A stretch of DNA of 64,000 bases from Shewanella sairae (GTDB lineage: Bacteria > Pseudomonadota > Gammaproteobacteria > Enterobacterales > Shewanellaceae). Positions 9,960 through 19,747 of this stretch are shown here, in pieces. The notes under the pieces are model-generated. The model made no database searches, had not been told where the DNA came from, and saw only the letters and a program-made list of their open reading frames with translations. The translations under genes and the position numbers were made by a program. Position 1 is the first letter of the stretch; each line of letters starts with the position of its first letter. The stretch lies in NCBI RefSeq assembly GCF_023283535.1, contig NZ_JAKILT010000012.1, positions 51,215 to 115,214 on the forward strand. The letters run 5' to 3'.

Positions 9960-10418
9960 ATGCTACAAACAACGAAATTTAATGGTATTGCTATTATCAT
10001 GCGCGGACTTCCGGGAAGCGGAAAGAGCTACTGGGCAGAAGAATATGTAAATAGCCTACCAAAGTCTGATGAGACAGAATCATTTAAAATATGCTCTACA
10101 GATGAGTTTTTTTATCATGATGGTGAATATCGTTTCAATCCAAAACATTTGTCTAAGTACCATCAGCTTAACTTAACTCGGTTCATTCATGCTATTGCCA
10201 GCAAAGTTCCTGTGGTGATTTGTGATAATACTAATATGGCGCAGTGGGAGTTTGAAGCTTATTGTGATGCGGCGAAATCTGAAGGCTATCAAATTCAAAT
10301 ACAACAAGTCGGTGAGCCTAAAAATAAACAGCACCAGCTTTTATGTGCAGATAGGAATAAGCACCGTGTTCCGCTGAAAAGTATTATTAGAATGGCGCAG
10401 GGCTTTGAGACGCTTTAA
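9960..10418 (+). CDS. P-loop ATPase/kinase of the polynucleotide-kinase-like type
   Basis: This 152-aa soluble protein has an N-terminal Walker A motif, RGLPGSGKSYWAEEY (about 16-30), and a later VVICDNTNMAQWEFEAY block. That pairing is typical of small AAA_33/zeta-toxin-like kinases related to the polynucleotide-kinase domain and to the N4BP2-like family. The C-terminal HRVPLKSIIRMAQGFE fits the same group. The substrate is unknown. It follows the sirtuin gene by 55 bases in the same direction and may share its transcript. Confidence 0.75.
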   Translation: MLQTTKFNGIAIIMRGLPGSGKSYWAEEYVNSLPKSDETESFKICSTDEFFYHDGEYRFNPKHLSKYHQLNLTRFIHAIASKVPVVICDNTNMAQWEFEAYCDAAKSEGYQIQIQQVGEPKNKQHQLLCADRNKHRVPLKSIIRMAQGFETL

Positions 10419-10791
10419 CTCGGTAAGTATATGTTAAATAGTCGCTTTAACGGATTACTTTAGGACTCTCTTCTGAGTGCGTTTACGCCATTTGTGGTTG
10501 CAAGGCTTAGCACTTTTGACTTCAAATGTGACATAGCATTTTTTATACGTTATCAAGCCAACGCTCACTTATTACCATTTCAAGTGAGCAGCTGGGTTTC
10601 CTCAGAGTTAATTTTTACGTTACTTGAATGGTCTCGCTCTCCCTCCTATCTTTTAATCTGATTGACTAAGGTATTGCTTCATTGTTTGGCGAAATGACAC
10701 AACTGGTCATTGCGCTGACAAGATGACATCGTGTAGCAAAGCCTCCGTCAACATAGGCTCTTATTGCACTTTTGCAATTTGACATTAGCTT
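10419..10791. other. Intergenic region with an inverted repeat
   Basis: No credible gene. A perfect inverted repeat GCTCACTT (10563-10570) and AAGTGAGC (10582-10589) with an 11-base spacer has no clear T-run. A smaller dyad AATGAC/GTCATT lies at 10693-10711. A minus-strand open frame at 10666-10935 runs into the adjacent repeat element and is not a gene. Confidence 0.45.
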
Positions 10792-10954
10792 ATGCCAATC
10801 AGTGTAAAAATATGGTAACCATTTTGGAGTGTTTTTAGTCGCAGACTTTTGCGTTGAAAACTTCACAAGGGGACAACCATGCTTGCCGTTATTCGCCTTG
10901 AATGAGTTTGCCAAAAACGTTCTGAGTCGATTCATGCTTTATACCGACTGGTAT
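10792..10954 (+). repeat. MITE-like repeat, short copy
   Basis: The ends are ATGCCAATCAGTGTAA (10792-10807) and TTATACCGACTGGTAT (10939-10954), imperfect inverted repeats of each other. The interior matches the right-hand half of the element at 42452-42779: both contain AACTTCACAAGGG or AGCCTCACAAGGG, TATTCGCCTTGAA or the like, and TTGCCAAAAA-CG-TCTGA in the same order. About half of the long form is missing, so this is an internally deleted relative. It ends 17 bases before the next gene and carries no protein-coding signal. Confidence 0.75.
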
Positions 10955-10971
10955 TACATAAAAGGATTCGT

Positions 10972-11883
10972 ATGATGGTACGTAAAATGTTCGGTATGCT
11001 ATTTATTTCTATTTACCTGTTACTTAACAGTATTACTAACGCATATGCAGTAGGTGATATCTCGGTAGACGCATTTAAAGGTGCGACTGCTACCGTTAAC
11101 TCCTATCTTTTTTCAAATGGTAAATCTCTGATTGTTATGGATGTTCAGCGCTCAACCAGTGAGGCTGAAAAGCTTGCCGAAGTGATTGACGCCAAAGGGC
11201 TGCCTTTGAGTTTTATTCTGATTAGTCATGGGCACCCTGATCACTATATCGGTATGAATTTACTCATGGAAAAATTCCCAGCAGCGAAAGTTGTTGTCGC
11301 AAACAATGATATAAAAAAAGATATTATTGGCTTTTCTACCTGGATGGAAAGTGTTGGCTGGCTTGATAATGAACCCGCTCTAAAGCCTAAGTCAGCTCTG
11401 AATCCAAAAGGTTTTGACTATGAGAATAATATCTCGGTTATAAGTGGAGATCGACTGGCCTTCAGTGACGGTGGAGAACTCAAGCTTGAAACTCGGTATC
11501 TACCTGCTGAGGCAAATCATGTTACAACTATTTATGTAGATGGCTTGAACAGTTTATTTACCTCAGATCTTGGTTATAACAAGGTACATTTGTGGATGGG
11601 GCAAGGGGTAACCGATGAACATATTAAAAATTGGAAGGCGCAACTGCTTGAATTTAATAACGCCTATGAGGATCCGACTTTAGTTATCTACCCAGGGCAT
11701 GGCGACGCGACAAATAGTGGGTTATTCAAAGCAATGATTGATTATATTGATGATTTTCAGTCGATTACTAAAACTGCGAGTTCAAGAGCTGAAGCAATGG
11801 CTGCAATGAAAGAGCGGTATCCTGACTATAAAGAAGCAGACTTCTTACTTAAGTACAGCGTTGACTTTCATGTAGAAGAGTAG
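10972..11883 (+). CDS. Exported metallo-beta-lactamase-fold hydrolase
   Basis: The protein starts with a signal peptide (residues 1-26, ending NAYA). It has the metal-binding motif SHGHPDH of the MBL superfamily at about residues 84-90. Further likely metal ligands are the region ANHVTTIY, the SDLGY aspartate and YPGHGD. Exported MBL proteins of this shape include hydrolases of unknown substrate as well as true lactamases, so no substrate is assigned. An AAAGGA site lies five bases before the first ATG (10972); a second ATG follows immediately at 10975. It is monocistronic and ends in a shared terminator. Confidence 0.85.
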   Translation: MMVRKMFGMLFISIYLLLNSITNAYAVGDISVDAFKGATATVNSYLFSNGKSLIVMDVQRSTSEAEKLAEVIDAKGLPLSFILISHGHPDHYIGMNLLMEKFPAAKVVVANNDIKKDIIGFSTWMESVGWLDNEPALKPKSALNPKGFDYENNISVISGDRLAFSDGGELKLETRYLPAEANHVTTIYVDGLNSLFTSDLGYNKVHLWMGQGVTDEHIKNWKAQLLEFNNAYEDPTLVIYPGHGDATNSGLFKAMIDYIDDFQSITKTASSRAEAMAAMKERYPDYKEADFLLKYSVDFHVEE

Positions 11884-11906
11884 GTGTTAGCACTTTCCAG
11901 TTATTA

Positions 11907-11941
11907 AAAAAGCCCATAGATTTGCATCTATGGGCTTTTGT
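11907..11941. terminator. Bidirectional terminator between the MBL gene and fusA
   Basis: AAAGCCCATAGAT pairs with ATCTATGGGCTTT around a short TTGC loop, with an A-run before and a T-run after. It can serve both the plus-strand MBL gene and the minus-strand EF-G gene. Confidence 0.9.
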
Positions 11942-11981
11942 TAAAGATTAAAACTCTAAAGAGTCATAACTAAATTAATAG

Positions 11982-14066
11982 TTACTTCTTAGCAGCTCTT
12001 TCTTTAACTTCAGCGATAACTTTCTCAGAAACACTGTTTGGACACTGGCTGTAGTGAGCGAATTCCATAGAGAATTGGCCACGACCAGAAGTCATAGTAC
12101 GTAGTGAACCGATGTAACCGAACATTTCTGAAAGCGGTACGTCAGCCTTAATACGAACACCAGTAACACCAGCGTTTTGGTCTTTGATCATACCACGACG
12201 ACGGTTAAGGTCACCAATTACGTCACCAACGTTGTCATCTGGGCTGAATACGTCAACGTTCATGATAGGCTCAAGAAGTTGTGCGCCAGCTTTTGGCATA
12301 GATTGACGGAATGCGCCTTTAGCAGCGATTTCGAACGCGATAGCTGACGAGTCAACTGCGTGGAAAGCACCATCTTTAAGTTCGAATTCAACGTCTAACA
12401 CAGGGAAACCAGCAACAGTACCGGTGTTCATCATGCTAGCAAAACCTTTCTCAACTGCTGGCCAGAATTCCTTAGGAACGTTACCACCAACAACAGAAGA
12501 TTTGAACGTTAGGCCAGTGTTAGCTTCGCCTGGACGGATAACATAGTCGATCTTACCGAACTGACCAGAACCACCAGATTGCTTCTTGTGCGTGTAGCTA
12601 TCTTCGATTTCACGAGTGATAGTTTCACGGTATGCAACTTGAGGCTCACCTACAATTAGCTCAACGCCGTATGTACGCTTAAGGATGTCTACCTTAATGT
12701 CTAGGTGAAGCTCACCCATACCTTTAAGGATAGTTTCACCTGAGTCTTCGTCAGTTTCTACGCGGAAAGATGGATCTTCAGCAATCATTTTACCGATAGC
12801 GATACCCATTTTCTCAGAACCGCCTTTATCTTTTGGCGCTACTGCGATAGAGATAACTGGCTCTGGGAATACCATTGCTTCAAGAGTACAAGGGTGCTTA
12901 ACATCACATAAAGTGTGACCAGTTTGCACGTTCTTCATACCAACGATTGCGATGATGTCACCAGCTTGTGCGTAATCAAGTTCGTTACGCTCATCAGCTT
13001 GCATTTCACACATACGGCCGATACGTTCAGTCTTACCAGTTGCACTGTTAAGAATCGTGTCGCCTTTACGTAGCTGACCTGAGTAGATACGTACGAATGT
13101 TAGTGCACCAAAACGGTCATCCATGATTTTGAATGCTAGCGCTTTTAGTGGCTCATCGATAGAAACTAGAGCAACTTCACCAGTTTCGTTACCTTCTTCG
13201 TCAGTTAGAGGCTGTGGATCAACTTCAACTGGGTTTGGTAGGTAATCAACAACAGCGTCAAGAAGAAGCTGCATACCTTTGTTCTTGAAAGCAGAACCAC
13301 AGTATGTTGGGAAGAAAGTCATGTCACGAGTACCGGCACGGATACAACGCTTAATGTCTTCCATAGATGGCTCTTCGCCTTCCATGTAAGATTCCATTAG
13401 GTCGTCGTCCATCTCAACCGCAGTCTCGATTAGCATTTCACGGTATTCTTCAACTTGGTCAACCATGTCAGCAGGAACGTCAGTTACTGTGTAGTTTTCA
13501 GCTTCGCCAGTATCATCCCATACGTATGCTTTACGAGAAAGTAGGTCAACAACACCACTGAACTCGTCTTCGATACCGATTGGTAGAACCATTACTAGTG
13601 GGTTAGCAGCTAGAATGTCTTTAGTTTGCTTAACAACGCGTAAGAAGTCAGCACCCATACGGTCTAACTTGTTTACGAAGATGATACGAGCAACTTCAGA
13701 TTCGTTAGCATAACGCCAGTTAGTTTCTGATTGTGGCTCAACACCACCAGAACCACAGAATACACCGATACCGCCATCAAGAACTTTAAGAGAACGGTAA
13801 ACTTCTACTGTAAAGTCAACGTGACCAGGGGTGTCGATAACGTTGAAACGGTGATCTTTCCAGAAACAACTAACAGCAGCAGACTGAATGGTAATACCAC
13901 GCTCAGCTTCCTGTTCCATGAAGTCAGTTGTTGATTCGCCGTCATGCACTTCACCTAGCTTATGGATCTTACCGGTAAGCTTTAGAATACGCTCAGTTGT
14001 AGTAGTTTTACCCGCGTCAACGTGAGCAAAGATACCAATGTTTCTGTACTTTGATAAATCAGTCAT
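11982..14066 (-). CDS. fusA: Elongation factor G, stand-alone paralogue
   Basis: This is a ribosomal translocase GTPase of 694 aa. G-domain motifs are [15 protein letters not shown] (G1), DTPGHVDF (G3) and NKLDRMGA (G4); domains II to V follow with GKGGS- and [17 protein letters not shown] C-terminal blocks. It is flanked by a metallohydrolase gene and a hypothetical gene, not by rpsL, rpsG and tuf, so it is probably the second EF-G (often called fusA2) found in Shewanella and Vibrio. The str-operon copy would lie elsewhere. Whether this copy works in elongation or in recycling cannot be read from the sequence. Confidence 0.95.
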   Translation of the reverse strand: MTDLSKYRNIGIFAHVDAGKTTTTERILKLTGKIHKLGEVHDGESTTDFMEQEAERGITIQSAAVSCFWKDHRFNVIDTPGHVDFTVEVYRSLKVLDGGIGVFCGSGGVEPQSETNWRYANESEVARIIFVNKLDRMGADFLRVVKQTKDILAANPLVMVLPIGIEDEFSGVVDLLSRKAYVWDDTGEAENYTVTDVPADMVDQVEEYREMLIETAVEMDDDLMESYMEGEEPSMEDIKRCIRAGTRDMTFFPTYCGSAFKNKGMQLLLDAVVDYLPNPVEVDPQPLTDEEGNETGEVALVSIDEPLKALAFKIMDDRFGALTFVRIYSGQLRKGDTILNSATGKTERIGRMCEMQADERNELDYAQAGDIIAIVGMKNVQTGHTLCDVKHPCTLEAMVFPEPVISIAVAPKDKGGSEKMGIAIGKMIAEDPSFRVETDEDSGETILKGMGELHLDIKVDILKRTYGVELIVGEPQVAYRETITREIEDSYTHKKQSGGSGQFGKIDYVIRPGEANTGLTFKSSVVGGNVPKEFWPAVEKGFASMMNTGTVAGFPVLDVEFELKDGAFHAVDSSAIAFEIAAKGAFRQSMPKAGAQLLEPIMNVDVFSPDDNVGDVIGDLNRRRGMIKDQNAGVTGVRIKADVPLSEMFGYIGSLRTMTSGRGQFSMEFAHYSQCPNSVSEKVIAEVKERAAKK

Positions 14067-14577
14067 TTTTCTACTCTATTGGAGTTACGTTCTAAAATTC
14101 CGCGCAAGTATAGCAATACTTTTCAATTTATTTTATCGATTTTTATCATTCAGGGCTAAATTAAACGAAATATCATAAAAAAATCACATTTTATAGCCAA
14201 AACTGAGCTGAAAAATATGATCGCCAAGCTAGGAAAATAGCCATCTCTGGCTTTTGTGATAGATTTTTATCTTAGCTACAGAATAATTGGGCATGCGATT
14301 GCGCGAAGCTTGACCCAGTTTAGTCAAATTTGGGCTAAATGGATACCAGTAAACAATGCTTAAAGCCACATAAGTGCTGCAGATTAGATAATGATTTCGG
14401 CTCAACATTAAAACAGGGAACTTTAGCTCGTTCAAGAATGCTTAAGGTGGTGCTTTATCCGATTTGCTGTAAACGTTTTATCGGTTTTGTTCGTATCCAT
14501 GGATACAGGGTAGTAATGCTTGCTTATACAACTTTTAGAACATAGAGAGTTAAATGATTAATCGAGTCACTTAATAG
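14067..14577. other. Intergenic region between divergent fusA and a metalloprotease-like gene
   Basis: About 510 bases without a gene I can support. The left part should hold the fusA promoter on the minus strand; the right part precedes the gene at 14578. A 14-base perfect palindrome, GTATCCATGGATAC, lies at 14493-14506. Two open frames of 68 codons (14229-14435 minus and 14339-14545 plus) have no ribosome site or protein character and were not called. Confidence 0.4.
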
Positions 14578-15549
14578 ATGGTAAGTGTGAATGAAGCAGA
14601 GGTTAAGGGGATGACAAGTGTAAAAAGGATCACTTATGGAAATACTCGCAGAAGGTTAGGCATGTTAATGCATGGTATTCGCTATATATCGAAAGTAATG
14701 TACAGAATTTTTAGTAGGGCGCTCGGCATCACCACATTCACTGCGGTATTAGCTTTTATCATACCGGTAAAAGTCTTTGCTACAGAGATAGTTATCTTAG
14801 AGGAAAATATTCAGGATCCAGAAAAGCTAAAGTTAAATAAGTGGCTTTATCATGGTGTTGAGGCTGTTACAGACACATTAGGTAAACTCCCACAAGATAA
14901 ACTTGAAATAGAGTTTGCGCATAAACACAATGCAGACGAACCAGTGCCTTTTGGTCAAGTTATACGAGATAAGCCTGTGAGGGTTAAGCTGATGGTTAAT
15001 ACCTACGCGCCTTTGACGGAGTTTGTTGCTGATTGGACCTTGTATCATGAATTGTCGCACCTCTATTTACCTTATTTGGATTACCCATCGTTTTGGCTCA
15101 ACGAGGGTTTTGCTACTTACATGCAATATGTTGTGATGCTGAAAAGCGGCACGATTAATGCTCAGCAGTTTGTTAGCAGGGTTAGTAATGGGTTAATGCG
15201 AGGAGAGCAAAGAACAAAGCGGTCTCCAGGGCGACTTGCTGATGTGTCTGATGATATGTGGCGTAAACGAGCATTTAAGCGAGTTTATTGGACTGGCGCT
15301 GCATTTTTTATCGAAGTGGACAATTTACTGATTGCTGAAGGCAACAGTTTAGTCAAAGTGATAGCTTCTTATAGTGAATGTTGTCTTACTGCAGAAAGCA
15401 CAGGTTCCAAGCTGATGCATGAGTTTGATAAAGTGGGCAAAACAAGCGTGTTTACTGATACTTATAAAAAGTATTTTATGAGAACTGATTTTCCAATTAT
15501 TAGCCAAGCGCAAATAGTTTACGTCAGCAGCTACTATACTAAGCACTAA
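14578..15549 (+). CDS. Secreted or membrane-tethered HExxH metalloprotease-like protein
   Basis: A hydrophobic export segment (about 48-68, ending VKVFATE) is followed by a domain with H157-E158-L-S-H161 and then E176 in FWLNEGFATYMQY. That HExxH plus downstream NEG arrangement is the zinc site of gluzincin peptidases (aminopeptidase-M1-like). Overall the protein is short (323 aa) and matches no named family that I recognise. The start is uncertain: ATG codons occur at 14578, 14611 (with TAAGGGG) and 14662 (with AGAAGG); the last would place the signal segment close to the N-terminus. It is monocistronic. Confidence 0.7.
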   Translation: MVSVNEAEVKGMTSVKRITYGNTRRRLGMLMHGIRYISKVMYRIFSRALGITTFTAVLAFIIPVKVFATEIVILEENIQDPEKLKLNKWLYHGVEAVTDTLGKLPQDKLEIEFAHKHNADEPVPFGQVIRDKPVRVKLMVNTYAPLTEFVADWTLYHELSHLYLPYLDYPSFWLNEGFATYMQYVVMLKSGTINAQQFVSRVSNGLMRGEQRTKRSPGRLADVSDDMWRKRAFKRVYWTGAAFFIEVDNLLIAEGNSLVKVIASYSECCLTAESTGSKLMHEFDKVGKTSVFTDTYKKYFMRTDFPIISQAQIVYVSSYYTKH

Positions 15550-15565
15550 GCACTAAGCACTAAGC
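15538..15565 (+). repeat. Four tandem copies of a 7-bp unit across a stop codon
   Basis: The unit ACTAAGC is repeated four times without error. The stop codon of the upstream gene (15547-15549) lies inside the array. Because seven is not a multiple of three, a copy-number change would shift the last codons. Confidence 0.9.
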
Positions 15566-15568
15566 AGT

Positions 15569-15602
15569 TTTATAAAGAGCCAACTCTGTTGACTCTTTAT
15601 AA
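15569..15602. terminator. Bidirectional terminator between the metalloprotease-like gene and bioA
   Basis: TTATAAAGAGCCAAC pairs with GTTGACTCTTTATAA with one mismatch around a three-base loop. AT-rich flanks on both sides suit termination of both convergent genes. Confidence 0.8.
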
Positions 15603-15607
15603 AGGTA

Positions 15608-16948
15608 TTAACCGTGGCTGATGAAAGCAATGTCATTAGTAGACGGGTTAATGTTGGCAGCAACCGTTTTCATCGCATGAGTCAATTTACTTAGCTGCTC
15701 AGCAGTCACGCAGTAAGGCGGCATAATATAGATAAGGTTAGAAAAAGGTCTGATCCACACGCCTAAATTGACAAACTCTTGCTGCAGCTCTGCGGTATTT
15801 AACGTTGAACTCATTTCAAGTACGCCCACAGCGCCAAGTACACGTACATCGTTTACATGCTCATAGTTGATAGCATCAGCCAACTCCGTCTTCAGCTGTG
15901 TTTCAATCGCACTGACTTGAGTCTGCCATTGGTTTTCTTTTATCAGTTCAATACTGGCAATGGCAGCTGCGCAAGCTAACGGATTACCCATAAATGTGGG
16001 CCCATGCATAAATACGCCTGCTGGCGAGTCACTTACTCCTTGAGCGACTTCATCACTACACATAGTCGCAGCCAACGAAATATAACCGCCAGTAAGGGCT
16101 TTACCAAGGCACAAAATATCGGCCTCTATTTGACTGTGTTCGTAAGCAAACAGCTTGCCTGTGCGGCCAAACCCTGTAGCGATTTCATCTAATATCAATA
16201 ACACATTATATTTGTCGCACAATTTTCGTAGCGCAGCTAGGTAATCTGAGTGATAAAAACGCATACCGCCAGCGCCTTGCATTATAGGCTCAACCAGTAA
16301 CGCCGCTATTTGTTGATGATTGTCTTCAAAAATACTGGCAATTTCATTCAACTCTTCGGGATCAAACTCACCATCAAATCGAGACTGCGGTGCAGGGGCA
16401 AATAGCTGCTTGGTGACTAACTCGCCAAACATGGTGTGCATCCCCCCCTCTGGATCACATACGCTCATCGCGGCAAAGGTATCACCGTGGTAACCGTTTT
16501 TAATGGTGAGGATTTTTTGTTTATCGGTATTTGCCTTACCTTGCCAATATTGCAGCGCCATCTTCATCGCCACTTCAACCGCAATGGAGCCAGAGTCGGC
16601 TAAGAATACTTTGGTTAATTTAGGACTGGTGAGCTCGACGAGTAGCCGCGCCAGTTCAACGGCGGGTCGATGAGTGATCCCGCCAAACATGACATGACTG
16701 AGCTTTGCTGTTTGTTGCTGCATCGCTGCAACGATTTTTGGGTGGCTATAGCCATGAACACAAGCCCACCAAGAGCTCGTACCATCGATTAACTTGCTAC
16801 CGTCTTGTAATTGCAGTTCAACACCTTCTGCAGCAACTACACCATAAGCTGGCAGTGCATTCGCCATTGAGGTGTAAGGATGCCAAAGGTGTTTTCTATC
16901 AAATTGAAGGTCGATGCTGTTTATCGTAGACTGGCTTTGTGTGTTCAT
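15608..16948 (-). CDS. bioA: Adenosylmethionine-8-amino-7-oxononanoate aminotransferase
   Basis: This PLP enzyme converts 7-keto-8-aminopelargonate (KAPA) to 7,8-diaminopelargonate with SAM as amino donor, in the cytosolic biotin pathway. It has the class-III aminotransferase pattern: KHLWHPYTSMA near the N-terminus, LADSGSIAVEVAMKMAL, NGYHGDTFAAMSV, LILDEIATGFGRTGK and the PLP lysine K283 in LGKALTGGY. The length of 446 aa is close to E. coli BioA (429 aa). It is transcribed divergently from bioB across a 248-base region, the usual arrangement in enterics, which suggests one shared operator. Confidence 0.97.
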   Translation of the reverse strand: MNTQSQSTINSIDLQFDRKHLWHPYTSMANALPAYGVVAAEGVELQLQDGSKLIDGTSSWWACVHGYSHPKIVAAMQQQTAKLSHVMFGGITHRPAVELARLLVELTSPKLTKVFLADSGSIAVEVAMKMALQYWQGKANTDKQKILTIKNGYHGDTFAAMSVCDPEGGMHTMFGELVTKQLFAPAPQSRFDGEFDPEELNEIASIFEDNHQQIAALLVEPIMQGAGGMRFYHSDYLAALRKLCDKYNVLLILDEIATGFGRTGKLFAYEHSQIEADILCLGKALTGGYISLAATMCSDEVAQGVSDSPAGVFMHGPTFMGNPLACAAAIASIELIKENQWQTQVSAIETQLKTELADAINYEHVNDVRVLGAVGVLEMSSTLNTAELQQEFVNLGVWIRPFSNLIYIMPPYCVTAEQLSKLTHAMKTVAANINPSTNDIAFISHG

Positions 16949-17196
16949 AAATTAACCGTTAGTAAACCTTTTAATTTGTATGGCGTTGACAGGTTACGGC
17001 TTGCAGGTATCCTAAGCAAGCAAAATATTTACTTTTAAAGTTAACTAATTATTTGTAGTTAATTGTTTTTTATATAAAATAGTTTGCACTCTCAAACTCT
17101 TGTCAATACGGTTGTTGGTATAAGAGCTGAGTTAAAATGACTGGTGTACCAATAAAATAATCAATAAATTGAACGAGTGAGCGAAAAGGGAACAAG
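16949..17196. promoter_or_regulatory. Divergent bioA-bioB control region with two dyads
   Basis: The region contains TTAACTA-N8-TAGTTAA at 17041-17062 and AGTTTG-N6-CAAACT at 17081-17098. Divergent bio promoters in enterics are repressed by BirA at a dyad of the TTGTAAACC...GGTTTACAA type. Neither dyad here matches that consensus closely, so either could be a diverged BirA operator or another regulator's site. An AGTAAACC half-site at 16961-16968 has no properly spaced partner. Confidence 0.4.
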
Positions 17197-18249
17197 ATGT
17201 CTGAAGTACAGCTAAGAAATAACTGGAAGCGTGAAGAGATTGAAGCCTTATTTGCACTTCCTATGAACGATCTTCTATTTCAGGCGCAGAGTATCCATCG
17301 CCAAGAGTTTGATCCTAATGAAGTACAAATTAGTCGTTTACTGTCGATAAAAACGGGTGCTTGCCCAGAAGACTGTAAGTATTGTCCGCAGAGCGCTCGT
17401 TACGATACCGGTCTCGAGAAAGAGCGCCTTATGGCAATGGAAACCGTATTAACAGAAGCACGTAGCGCAAAAGCGGCAGGTGCTTCACGTTTTTGTATGG
17501 GTGCTGCATGGCGTAACCCTAAAGAGCGTGATATGCCATACCTAAAGACGATGGTTGAGGAGGTCAAGGCATTAGGCATGGAGACCTGCATGACGTTAGG
17601 TATGCTTTCTGCTGATCAAGCAAATACGCTAGCAGATGCGGGCTTAGATTATTACAACCACAATTTAGATACCTCGCCAGAGTATTATGGCGATGTAATC
17701 ACCACTCGCACCTATCAAAGCCGGTTAGATACGTTAACCAATGTGCGCGCATCGGGCATGAAAGTCTGCTCAGGCGGTATTGTTGGTATGGGTGAAAAGG
17801 CCACCGATAGAGCGGGGCTAATTCAACAGTTAGCAAACCTAGAGCAGCACCCTGATTCTGTACCCATTAATATGTTGGTAAAGGTTGAAGGCACACCGTT
17901 TGAAAAGCTTGATGATTTAGACCCATTAGAGTTTGTGCGTACAATCGCTGTTGCGCGTATCACTATGCCTAAATCTCGGGTTCGTCTGTCTGCGGGGCGT
18001 GAAAACATGACTGACGAGCTGCAAGCCATGTGCTTCTTTGCTGGCGCAAACTCAATCTTTTACGGCTGCAAATTGTTAACCACACCAAACCCTGAAGAAA
18101 ACGATGATATGAGTTTATTTAGACGTTTAGGCTTACACCCAGAGCAAGGCGTAGCAGCAACTAAAGAACAAGATGAAGCCATGCTTGCGAAAGCGGCTGC
18201 GCAACAAGACAAAAAACAGTCTGCGTTTTACGACGCCGCAGCCTTGTAA
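17197..18249 (+). CDS. bioB: Biotin synthase
   Basis: This radical SAM enzyme inserts sulfur into dethiobiotin. The radical-SAM cluster cysteines are C56, C60 and C63 in [14 protein letters not shown]. The typical block [10 protein letters not shown], with its conserved cysteine, and the SAGRENM motif, whose arginine helps hold the auxiliary 2Fe-2S cluster, are present. The length of 350 aa is normal (E. coli 346). The ATG at 17197 is preceded by AAGGGAAC. It is the first gene of the bioBFCD set and is divergent from bioA. Confidence 0.98.
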   Translation: MSEVQLRNNWKREEIEALFALPMNDLLFQAQSIHRQEFDPNEVQISRLLSIKTGACPEDCKYCPQSARYDTGLEKERLMAMETVLTEARSAKAAGASRFCMGAAWRNPKERDMPYLKTMVEEVKALGMETCMTLGMLSADQANTLADAGLDYYNHNLDTSPEYYGDVITTRTYQSRLDTLTNVRASGMKVCSGGIVGMGEKATDRAGLIQQLANLEQHPDSVPINMLVKVEGTPFEKLDDLDPLEFVRTIAVARITMPKSRVRLSAGRENMTDELQAMCFFAGANSIFYGCKLLTTPNPEENDDMSLFRRLGLHPEQGVAATKEQDEAMLAKAAAQQDKKQSAFYDAAAL

Positions 18250-18484
18250 ATCGCTATTGTTAGCAGCGCCAGCAACTTAGATGTAAAATGCTGGCGTCGC
18301 GATTAGAGTAAACATCAAAATGTGCGCTGTTTGTCGATAGGCTTGCCCAATCGCTTTAGTTAGAAGCAAACTCGGGTTATCGCCGCAGCGCCATTTTCTA
18401 CCCTTGGCTATTCAAGTCAGCCAGCTGCGTAAGCCAGACGTACGAAGCACCTGGGCACTTAAGCCTTTTAACTGAGCATAATCA
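18250..18484 (+). other. bioB-bioF gap with a long hairpin
   Basis: In this 235-base gap CGCCAGCA (18267-18274) pairs with TGCTGGCG (18289-18296), enclosed by AATCGC and GCGATT. No T-run follows, so it is not an obvious terminator. It may adjust bioB relative to bioF, or bioF may have its own promoter downstream. No further gene is visible. Confidence 0.45.
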
Positions 18485-19678
18485 ATGTCAGCAAGTTCCA
18501 ACCAAGGTCAAAAGACTGAGTCGCTTTCTTCTCGAGTAGTGAATAAAAATCAGCAACTAGAACAAGCGGGTTTATTACGAAAGCGTTTGAGTTTAGTGCT
18601 TGACCCTAGCCAATCTAATTACTTTGAAGTTGATGCATTGCCTTACGTTAACTTTAGCAGTAATGACTATCTCGGCTTGTCCACATCAGCGGCGCTTATT
18701 GAAGCGTTGCATCAAGGTGCAAGAGATTTTGGGGTGGGCAGTACCGCTTCGCCTTTGGTTGTTGGCTATAGCGAAGCCCATGTTAAATTAGAACAAGCAT
18801 TATGCGATGCAACTGGCCATGAAGCAGCTTTACTATTCTGCTCAGGATTTAGTGCTAATAGCGCATTGATGAAAACATTATTTAACGATTCTGATGTGGT
18901 GCTTGCTGATAAACTGATCCACGCGTCTGTGATTGATGGCATTCAAGATAGCGGCGCTAAATTAAAGCGCTTTAACCACAATGACATCGCCAGCGCTAAG
19001 CATTATCTTGAAAAATACAGCCCAAGTGCACTATTGACTGAAAGTATATTCAGTATGGATGGTGATCTTGCGCCTTTAGCCGAGTTGTCGGCACTTTGTC
19101 AGCAACATAATTGCTGGTTAATTGTCGATGATGCCCATGGTTTTGGTGTATTAGGTGAAAACGGTCTTGGCGCCACAACACTCGCGGCAGATATTAACAT
19201 TGATGTGCAGTTAGTCACCTTTGGGAAAGCGATGGGCGGGCAGGGGGCAGCGATATTAGGTAGCCAAGCGCTAATAGATTTTTTAGTGGCCAATGCGCGC
19301 CATTATATTTACTCAACCGCCTTATCACCAGCTTGCGCTGCCGCAGCCTATGCAGCACTGCACATGATTGATAAACAGCCTGAGTTAAGGCAAAAACTGA
19401 ATGACAATATTCGTTATTTTAGAAATGCCTGTTTAGAACAAAGTATCGAGTTGTCAGACTCTCAAACTGCAATTCAACCCATTTTGCTTGGGGATACCGC
19501 TAAAACGATGGCTGTTGCCAAGCGTCTAAAAGAGCATGGTTTTTGGCTGGGTGCCATTCGACCACCAACGGTACCACAAGGCAGTGCACGGCTCAGATTA
19601 ACGCTTAATAGCAATCACTGTGAGCAAGATATTCTTGCCTTAGTGAGCGTACTGGCCGATATCTTAAACAATGATTGA
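18485..19678 (+). CDS. bioF: 8-amino-7-oxononanoate synthase
   Basis: This PLP-dependent enzyme condenses pimeloyl-thioester with alanine to give KAPA. It carries the alpha-oxoamine synthase pattern: NFSSNDYLGLS, GVGSTASPLVVGYS, ESIFSMDGDLAPL, IVDDAHGFGVLG and the PLP lysine K248 in VTFGKAMGGQGAA. At 397 aa it is slightly longer than E. coli BioF (384 aa) because of an N-terminal extension of about 12 residues; the ribosome site ahead of the ATG at 18485 is weak, so a later start is possible. It is followed by bioC after 69 bases. Confidence 0.96.
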   Translation: MSASSNQGQKTESLSSRVVNKNQQLEQAGLLRKRLSLVLDPSQSNYFEVDALPYVNFSSNDYLGLSTSAALIEALHQGARDFGVGSTASPLVVGYSEAHVKLEQALCDATGHEAALLFCSGFSANSALMKTLFNDSDVVLADKLIHASVIDGIQDSGAKLKRFNHNDIASAKHYLEKYSPSALLTESIFSMDGDLAPLAELSALCQQHNCWLIVDDAHGFGVLGENGLGATTLAADINIDVQLVTFGKAMGGQGAAILGSQALIDFLVANARHYIYSTALSPACAAAAYAALHMIDKQPELRQKLNDNIRYFRNACLEQSIELSDSQTAIQPILLGDTAKTMAVAKRLKEHGFWLGAIRPPTVPQGSARLRLTLNSNHCEQDILALVSVLADILNND

Positions 19679-19747
19679 TATTGGCTGTCTATTATCTGTT
19701 TTACGTGTTTATTTTACCTCAATATTTAGATCATAAGGTCCAATGCA

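Noticed and set aside
10666..10935. 89-codon minus-strand open frame
   Set aside because: It runs through the short MITE-like copy and a non-coding spacer, has no ribosome site and its protein has no family character.
14229..14545. Two 68-codon frames on opposite strands upstream of the metalloprotease-like gene
   Set aside because: No ribosome binding site, unusual composition, and they overlap each other in promoter sequence.
16961..16998. Possible BirA operator AGTAAACC...GGTTACGG
   Set aside because: The half-sites are 23 bases apart, too far for the known bio operator, and the right half is a poor match.
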